Source of the DNA: Salinilacustrithrix sp003476595
GTDB taxonomy: Bacteria; Actinomycetota; Acidimicrobiia; Acidimicrobiales; Salinilacustritrichaceae
DNA length: 64,000 nucleotides
NCBI GenBank assembly: GCA_963972525.1
Contig: CAXAUZ010000001.1
Coordinates: 62,001-126,000 of the forward strand
Direction: 5' to 3'
Part shown: one piece after another, positions 59,138-64,000 of the stretch
How positions within the stretch are numbered: position 1 is the first letter of the stretch
Layout of the letters: each line of letters begins with the position of its first letter
Program-made: the position numbers and the translations under genes
Notes under the pieces: generated by a model
Database searches by the model: none
The model's input: only the letters and a program-made list of their open reading frames with translations
Told to the model about the DNA's origin: nothing

Positions 59138-61000
59138 TCAGCGACTCGGCTGGTGCAGCTGCTTCCACACGTTCTCCGCCACGTTGTTCGGCAGCCAGGA
59201 GAACGACTGCAGCTCCTCGAGCGTCGCCGCCTTCACCTTGCGCAGCGAGCCCATCTCCTTCAGCAGGCGCTTGCGACGGGTCGGGCCGAGGCCGGGCACG
59301 TCGTCCAGCACGGACTGCTTCATGCGCTTGTCCCGCAGCGTGCGGTGGTAGGTGATGGCGAAGCGGTGCGACTCGTCTCGCAGCCGCTGCAGCAGGTAGA
59401 GCGCCTCGGACTGACGCGGGATCTGGATCGGATCTGACCGGCCCGGCACGTACACCTCCTCGAACTGTTTGGCCAGCGACGCGACCGGGATCTCGTCGAA
59501 GAGGTCCAGCTCCTTCAGCACGTTGATGGCCGAGGTGAGCTGACCCTTGCCACCGTCGACCAGCAGCAGCTGGGGCGGGTAGGCGAACTTGCCTGGCCGT
59601 TCGCTGGCCGGCTTGTCCCGCTCGATGAGGTACGCGGTGAGGCGACGGCGCAGGACTTCCTCCATGGCGGCGAAGTCGTTGTTGCCATCCACCTCCTTGA
59701 TCTTGAATCGGCGGTACTCCGACTTCTTCGGGAGGCCGTCCTCGGTCACGACCATCGAGCCGACGTAGTCGCTGCCCTGGAAGTGCGACATGTCGTAGCA
59801 CTCGATGCGCAAGGGGGCTTCCGGCAGACCGAGGTGCTCCTGCAGCTCGTTCAGCGCCCGGGCCCGGCTGTTGTGGTCGCTCGCCCGCTTGAGCCGATGG
59901 CGGGTGAACGCCTCCTTGGCGTTGTGGGTCACCGTCTCCTGGAGGCGCACCTTCTCGCCTCGCTGGGGCACCTTGATCTCGACCCGGCTCCCCCGCAGCT
60001 CGCAGAGGTACTCCTCGTAGAGCTCGGGATCGTCGGGCATCGCCGGCACCAGGACCTGCTTCGGAATGCCGAGCGGCGGGTCGTCGTAGAGCCCCTCCAG
60101 CACGTGCTCGATCAGCGCACCGGGCGTGAGGTCCTCGACCTTGTCGACCACGAAGCCTTTTCGGCCGACCACCCGGCCCTTGCGGACGAAGAACACCTGG
60201 ACGGCGGCTTCGAGGTCGTCCTCGGCGAGGCCGATGACGTCGAGGTCCTCGCTGCGATCCCCCACCATCTGCTGCTTGGCGATGGCCTTGTTGACGCTCT
60301 CGAGCTGGTCTCGGATCCGAGCGGCGCGCTCGTACTCGAGCTCCCTGGCCGCGAGAGACATGTCGGTCTCGAGCCGCTCGACGAGCGCGTCGGTCTCCCC
60401 GTCGAGGAAGTCGAGCAGCTCCTTGGTCATCTGCTGGTAGGTCTCGGGCTCGACCTCGCCGACGCAGGGACCCGAGCACTTCTCGATGTGGAACAGCAGG
60501 CACGGCCGACCCATCCGCTCGTGTCGCCCGAACTTGTTGTCGGAGCACGTGCGCAGGGGGAAGGTGCGCAGGAGCAGATCGAGGGTCTCGCGGATCGCGT
60601 AGGCGTTGGCGTAGGGGCCGAAGTACTGGGTGCCCTTGCGCTTGCGGCCACGCATGACCATCGGGCGAGGCCAGTCGTCGGAAACCGTGACGGCCAGGAA
60701 CGGATAGCTCTTGTCGTCCCGGAGCCGGACGTTGAACCGGGGCCGATGCTCCTTGATCAGGTTGTACTCGAGCATCAGCGCTTCGACGTCGTTGCGGACC
60801 TGGATCCACTCGACCGTCTCGGCCGTGGCCACCATCTGCGCCGTGCGCGGGTGCATGTTGCGCGGGTTCTGGAAGTAGTTCGACAGCCGCTGGCGCAGGT
60901 TGCGCGCCTTGCCCACGTAGATCACCCGGCCGTGCGCATCCTTGAACTGGTACGAGCCGGGCGTCTCCGGGATCGTGCCGGCGGGGGGACGTTGGACCAC
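59138..61000 (-). CDS. uvrC: Excinuclease ABC subunit C
   Basis: A 620-residue UvrC making both incisions in nucleotide excision repair. The N-terminal GIY-YIG nuclease reads GSYQFKDAHGRVIYVGKARN (about 15-34), the UvrB-binding UVR motif is LAARELEYERAARIRDQLES near 216-235, and the RNase H-like nuclease includes IECYDMSHFQGSDYVGSMVV and LLLVDGGKGQLTSA. The C-terminal helix-hairpin-helix is LDDVPGLGPTRRKRLLKEMG. GTG start at 61000, 6 nt after a TAGCCT box. Confidence 0.97.
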   Translation of the reverse strand: MVQRPPAGTIPETPGSYQFKDAHGRVIYVGKARNLRQRLSNYFQNPRNMHPRTAQMVATAETVEWIQVRNDVEALMLEYNLIKEHRPRFNVRLRDDKSYPFLAVTVSDDWPRPMVMRGRKRKGTQYFGPYANAYAIRETLDLLLRTFPLRTCSDNKFGRHERMGRPCLLFHIEKCSGPCVGEVEPETYQQMTKELLDFLDGETDALVERLETDMSLAARELEYERAARIRDQLESVNKAIAKQQMVGDRSEDLDVIGLAEDDLEAAVQVFFVRKGRVVGRKGFVVDKVEDLTPGALIEHVLEGLYDDPPLGIPKQVLVPAMPDDPELYEEYLCELRGSRVEIKVPQRGEKVRLQETVTHNAKEAFTRHRLKRASDHNSRARALNELQEHLGLPEAPLRIECYDMSHFQGSDYVGSMVVTEDGLPKKSEYRRFKIKEVDGNNDFAAMEEVLRRRLTAYLIERDKPASERPGKFAYPPQLLLVDGGKGQLTSAINVLKELDLFDEIPVASLAKQFEEVYVPGRSDPIQIPRQSEALYLLQRLRDESHRFAITYHRTLRDKRMKQSVLDDVPGLGPTRRKRLLKEMGSLRKVKAATLEELQSFSWLPNNVAENVWKQLHQPSR

Positions 61001-61006
61001 GCCGCA

Positions 61007-61012
61007 AGGCTA
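61007..61012 (-). promoter_or_regulatory. -10 box of uvrC (leaderless type)
   Basis: Minus-strand TAGCCT, 6 nt before the GTG start of uvrC. Confidence 0.5.
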
Positions 61013-61041
61013 CGGGCGATGGCCGCGCCCTCCCACGACGT

Positions 61042-62514
61042 TCAAGCGCCCTCGACCAGCTCCTTCTCCTGCTCACAGCGGGTCCGTAGTGCATCTCGAG
61101 AGAGCACCTCGATGCTTTCGTCGCGCCAGTCGAACACCTGCACCGGAGCCGAGGTGTCGAGTGAGCCGCAGTCGAGCCGCTCGATGAGCAGGACACGGCC
61201 CCAGTCACCGCCGTGCCGGTACCGCATCGCTGCGACCAAGTCGCCGTGGTACACGAAATCGGCCATGCCGGTGCCGTTCGAGACCTGCTCTGGGACGACG
61301 ATGATGGGCGATGCGTCATCCACACCGGGAGCTGCGGCGAGAGCTCCGATCACGGCATCCCCTCTCGAGACGGCCTGACGGAAGTTGTCCACGTCCACCG
61401 CCTGCATGGCAGCGAACCACGAGATGCCGCCGATCGCGACGACAGCTGCAATGTTCGGCCTCCATGATCGCAACCACGCCCAGCCCGACCCGAGCACCAG
61501 CGCGGTACCCACGCTCGGCACCAGGTTGTTCCGATCGAACAAGCCCGTGGTGGCGAACACAGCTCCCGCGTACATGAACGGGGCGGCTCCGGCCAGCATC
61601 ACGACCACGCCGGTGAGGAGCCACCTCGGCTCGATCGACGACGACCGCCACGATGGCAGCTGAGCTGCGACCGCCACGACCACGGCCAGCAGCAAGACCG
61701 CTCCCACCACCTGTGCGAGCAGCGGGTACTCCCACATGCCCGTCCCGAAGTGCGACGACACCAGGCTGGAAGCGTTGTCGAATGGGCCGGGCCCGTCACC
61801 GTCCCGCTTCGGCGACAGCAGGAAGAGTCCGGCGGCGACGACGACCGCCGGAGTCACAGCCACGAATGCGGGGCGCAGACGCTCCCTCCACGCCGGAGCG
61901 GCCCACATCAGCACGAGGGCGACGGCGAGGACGACTACGCCCTCGTAGACGAGGGTTCCGGCGGCGAGCAGCCCCGCTGCCGCCAGGTTGCGGCGGCGCA
62001 GAAGCTGCCACAACCCGAGGAACACCATGGCCAGCGCCAGCGGATACGTTCCAACGACGAACCACAAGCGGGTCATCGCGTGGTTGGGCGCGAGCGCGAA
62101 CACCACCAGGGTTGGCCACAGCACCTTGGCTGGAAGGACCTGTCGGCCATATATCCAGGCCGTCACCAGCAAGAACGCGTTCACGGCGGCGATGACCAGC
62201 CCTTGGAGGACCGGCCGATCGCCGATCACCTCGTACAGGACCGCGTAGTACGGCGCGGCGAGCGGCCTGGCCGGTTGTTCGAAGGCGAGCTGCCACAGGC
62301 CATCGACCAAACCGTTCTGGTCGAAGACCAGCCAGACCGCCCAGTCATCGGTGAGGAACCCACCACCGAGAAGCCCGGCGGCGAGGCTCGGGAGCGATGC
62401 GGCGAGCGCGAGGAGCCCGACGCGGATCCGTTCCGTGTACGCCACCGGACCGAACCCTGCCGGCTCGCCTGCTGTCCCCTGGGCCAGGGTCGTCCCTCGG
62501 GCCGACTCGCTCAC
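61042..62514 (-). CDS. Multi-pass membrane protein, glycosyltransferase (GT-C)-like
   Basis: A 490-residue protein with about ten transmembrane helices and a C-terminal soluble domain of about 110 residues. The first extracytoplasmic loop after helix 1 contains FLTDDWAVWLVFDQNGLVDG, with the Asp-Asp pair typical of GT-C-fold lipid-linked sugar transferases. NHAMTRLWFVVGTYPLALAM and AFMYAG-like segments follow. No specific family is recognised. Its ATG overlaps the stop of the methyltransferase gene (ATGA), placing it in an operon with a GT2 polyprenyl-phosphate sugar transferase, so a role in surface-glycan assembly is likely. Confidence 0.65.
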   Translation of the reverse strand: MSESARGTTLAQGTAGEPAGFGPVAYTERIRVGLLALAASLPSLAAGLLGGGFLTDDWAVWLVFDQNGLVDGLWQLAFEQPARPLAAPYYAVLYEVIGDRPVLQGLVIAAVNAFLLVTAWIYGRQVLPAKVLWPTLVVFALAPNHAMTRLWFVVGTYPLALAMVFLGLWQLLRRRNLAAAGLLAAGTLVYEGVVVLAVALVLMWAAPAWRERLRPAFVAVTPAVVVAAGLFLLSPKRDGDGPGPFDNASSLVSSHFGTGMWEYPLLAQVVGAVLLLAVVVAVAAQLPSWRSSSIEPRWLLTGVVVMLAGAAPFMYAGAVFATTGLFDRNNLVPSVGTALVLGSGWAWLRSWRPNIAAVVAIGGISWFAAMQAVDVDNFRQAVSRGDAVIGALAAAPGVDDASPIIVVPEQVSNGTGMADFVYHGDLVAAMRYRHGGDWGRVLLIERLDCGSLDTSAPVQVFDWRDESIEVLSRDALRTRCEQEKELVEGA

Positions 62515-63236
62515 CGCCGCACGGCCACGGCGATCAGGGAGACGCCCAGCGGCATCGACCAGCGCGCCACCACGTGCCGCTCGGCTGCGAACACCGCTTC
62601 AAGGAGGCGATCGGCTGGGCCCAAGGTCCTGTCGAAGTCAGTTGCCGGCTGGCGTCGTAGGCCTTCGAGGCGCCGAGCGACCCACACGACCGGCAGCAGG
62701 ACGGTGTTGAAGTACGAGAGGTGGCCGACGTCGAAGCCGGCGACGGTCAGCGCCGCCCGCAGCGTCCGGGCGGTGTACCGGCGCTTGTGCCCGTTGACCT
62801 CATCATGGTGGCTCCACAGCGACGGGAGCGCAGGCACCGTCACGCACAGCGTCCCTCCGATGGCAAGTGCGTCGTGCATCGCCCGGAGCAGGCCGACGTC
62901 GTCGTCGACGTGTTCGATCACATCGAAGGCGGTCACGAGCCGGCATCCATCGATCTCCGCCAGCGCATCAGGCAGGACGCCGACGCGCACATCCGCGGCG
63001 GGATGTCGCTCGTGCGCGACCGCGGCCGTTGCCGCCTCACCCTCGATGGCGATGACCTCGCCGTGCTCCTCGAGGACACCAAGTAGCCCCCCGGCGCCAC
63101 AGCCGACATCGAGGATGCTCCCGATTCCCAGCGGAAGGTGGCGAGCTAGCACTGCTCTGATGATGCGGCGGCGTCCACGGAACCACCAGTGGGTCTCATC
63201 GAGGTCGGCGTGGGCCCGGTGCAGCTCAGGATCCAC
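62511..63236 (-). CDS. Class I SAM-dependent methyltransferase
   Basis: A 241-residue methyltransferase. It starts DPELHRAHADLDETHWWFRG, a pattern common in methyltransferases of polysaccharide loci. Motif I is GSILDVGCGAGGLLGVLEEH (about 39-58), then LVTAFDVIEHVDDDVGLLRA and HHDEVNGHKRRYTARTLRAA. The C-terminus has a hydrophobic stretch (YFNTVLLPVVWVARRL) that may associate with membrane. GTG start at 63236 overlaps the GT2 gene by 11 bp; the stop overlaps the next membrane protein by 4 bp. Confidence 0.87.
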   Translation of the reverse strand: MDPELHRAHADLDETHWWFRGRRRIIRAVLARHLPLGIGSILDVGCGAGGLLGVLEEHGEVIAIEGEAATAAVAHERHPAADVRVGVLPDALAEIDGCRLVTAFDVIEHVDDDVGLLRAMHDALAIGGTLCVTVPALPSLWSHHDEVNGHKRRYTARTLRAALTVAGFDVGHLSYFNTVLLPVVWVARRLEGLRRQPATDFDRTLGPADRLLEAVFAAERHVVARWSMPLGVSLIAVAVRR

Positions 63237-64000
63237 TTCGAACTCCGATCTGGTCGCGCACCACGGCGTGGGGACGGCGCTTGACCTCGTCGTAGATCCG
63301 GGCGACGTACTCGCCGAGGACCCCTATCACCGTCAGCTGGGCCCCACCGAGCACGAGGATGATCGCGATCAACGATGTCCAACCCTCTGGGACATCCTGT
63401 AGGAGGAGCCGGGCTGCCACGGCCACGCCGATGTAGATGACGCCGGCGATGGCGGTCAGCATCCCGAGGATCGAAGCCGCCCGGAGCGGAAGACTCGACA
63501 GGGACACGAGCCCGTCGATGGCAAGGCGAACGAGCTTGCGGAGCGTGTACTTCGGCTGCCCGACAGCCCGGCCCGGCCGGTCGTATTCGAAGGGCTCCTG
63601 GCGGAACCCGACCCAGCTGCGCAATCCGCGGAGGAACCGGGTTCGCTCAGGCATGGCGATGAGCTGGTCCACCACCCGACGGTCCAGCACGGCGAAGTCC
63701 CCGCTGTCGAGCGGGACGTCGATCTCGGCCAGGGACCGGTACAAGCGGTAGAAGGCCCGATACGCCAGCCGCTTCGCCGGCCCGGCGTCCCGCGTCCGCC
63801 GCACCGCGTAGACGACCTCCGCCCCGGCTCGCAGCCGCTCCACCATCTCCGGCAAGAGCTCCGGCGGATCTTGGAGGTCGGCATCGATACACGCCACCAC
63901 GGCACCAGAGGCAGCCTCGAGGCCCGTCGTCAGCGCTGCCTGCTGACCGAAGTTCCGCGATAGGCGGATTCCCCGGACGCGCGGATCATGACCGGCCAGC
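63226..64000 (-). CDS. Glycosyltransferase family 2, polyprenyl-phosphate sugar transferase-like (partial)
   Basis: The frame is open to the end of the window, so the N-terminus is missing; about 257 residues are visible. The part before residue 40 reads SRNFGQQAALTTGLEAASGA, followed by CIDADLQDPPELLPEMVERL with the metal-binding DxD-type motif, then SGDFAVLDRRVVDQL and FLRGLRSWVGFRQ. Two C-terminal transmembrane helices follow (near 63490-63330). This is the GtrB/ArnC/DPM1-like class that moves a sugar from a nucleotide to undecaprenyl phosphate. It is upstream in an operon with a methyltransferase and a GT-C-like membrane protein. Confidence 0.9.
   Translation of the reverse strand, partial: LAGHDPRVRGIRLSRNFGQQAALTTGLEAASGAVVACIDADLQDPPELLPEMVERLRAGAEVVYAVRRTRDAGPAKRLAYRAFYRLYRSLAEIDVPLDSGDFAVLDRRVVDQLIAMPERTRFLRGLRSWVGFRQEPFEYDRPGRAVGQPKYTLRKLVRLAIDGLVSLSSLPLRAASILGMLTAIAGVIYIGVAVAARLLLQDVPEGWTSLIAIILVLGGAQLTVIGVLGEYVARIYDEVKRRPHAVVRDQIGVRSGS

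Overview
The window is GC-rich, densely packed DNA from an actinobacterium. The class Acidimicrobiia (Iamia/Ilumatobacter-like) is my best guess. It rests on very high GC, a DUF222/HNH endonuclease, a monomeric NADP isocitrate dehydrogenase, Asp/Glu-rich lipoprotein linkers after the lipobox, and the uvrC-rapZ-yvcK / gap-pgk-tpiA-secG gene set. The class-level call is inference; the phylum is well supported. Genes often overlap by 4 bp (ATGA/GTGA), and several begin 6-8 nt after a TANNNT -10 box, which suggests leaderless mRNAs.

Layout. 1-5400: the end of a GltX-like aminoacyl-tRNA synthetase, an acyl-CoA dehydrogenase, and an ehuB-C-D-A-type amino-acid/ectoine ABC importer whose binding protein looks circularly permuted. 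5400-8700: a LytR_C-domain membrane protein, isocitrate dehydrogenase and a small acidic protein. 8.7-14.4 kb: two divergent citrate synthases, one fused to a DNA-binding domain, and the biotin operon bioA-bioF-bioD. 14.4-21 kb: an oxidative catabolic operon (FAD enzyme, epoxide hydrolase, LLM monooxygenase, frameshifted zinc alcohol dehydrogenase, amidohydrolase) followed by a TetR regulator. 21-25.8 kb: an SCP2 protein, a DUF3445 heme N-demethylase-like protein, and a GH65 phosphorylase with beta-phosphoglucomutase. 25.9-33 kb: a STAS protein, a giant pyruvate:ferredoxin oxidoreductase with a dihydroorotate-dehydrogenase-like partner, a peroxiredoxin, an FMN reductase and a degenerate sensor. 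33-38 kb: TetR/MMPL exporter, adenine salvage (apt-mtn) and a TRIC-like channel. 38-39.3 kb: a 'mobile mystery' HTH/Fic pair beside tRNA-Leu(GAG).

39.4-61 kb is read mainly leftwards. It is the actinobacterial core block uvrC - rapZ - yvcK - (whiA expected) - gap - pgk - tpiA - secG, with three interruptions. A methyltransferase and a novel membrane pair lie between uvrC and rapZ. A DUF1778/GNAT toxin-antitoxin pair, a DUF222 endonuclease and a response regulator occupy the place of whiA. A complete dipeptide ABC operon with an extra binding protein lies between tpiA and secG. 61-64 kb holds a surface-polysaccharide-type operon (GT2, methyltransferase, multi-pass membrane protein).

Non-coding structure worth noting: two dispersed repeat families centred on CTGGCAG/CTGCCAG near gene ends, a 53-bp near-palindrome inserted in frame in the DUF3445 gene, intra-operon hairpins directly after both importer binding-protein genes, and several palindromic operators. 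There is no CRISPR array, rRNA, phage block or insertion sequence. No gene-free stretch exceeds 300 bp.
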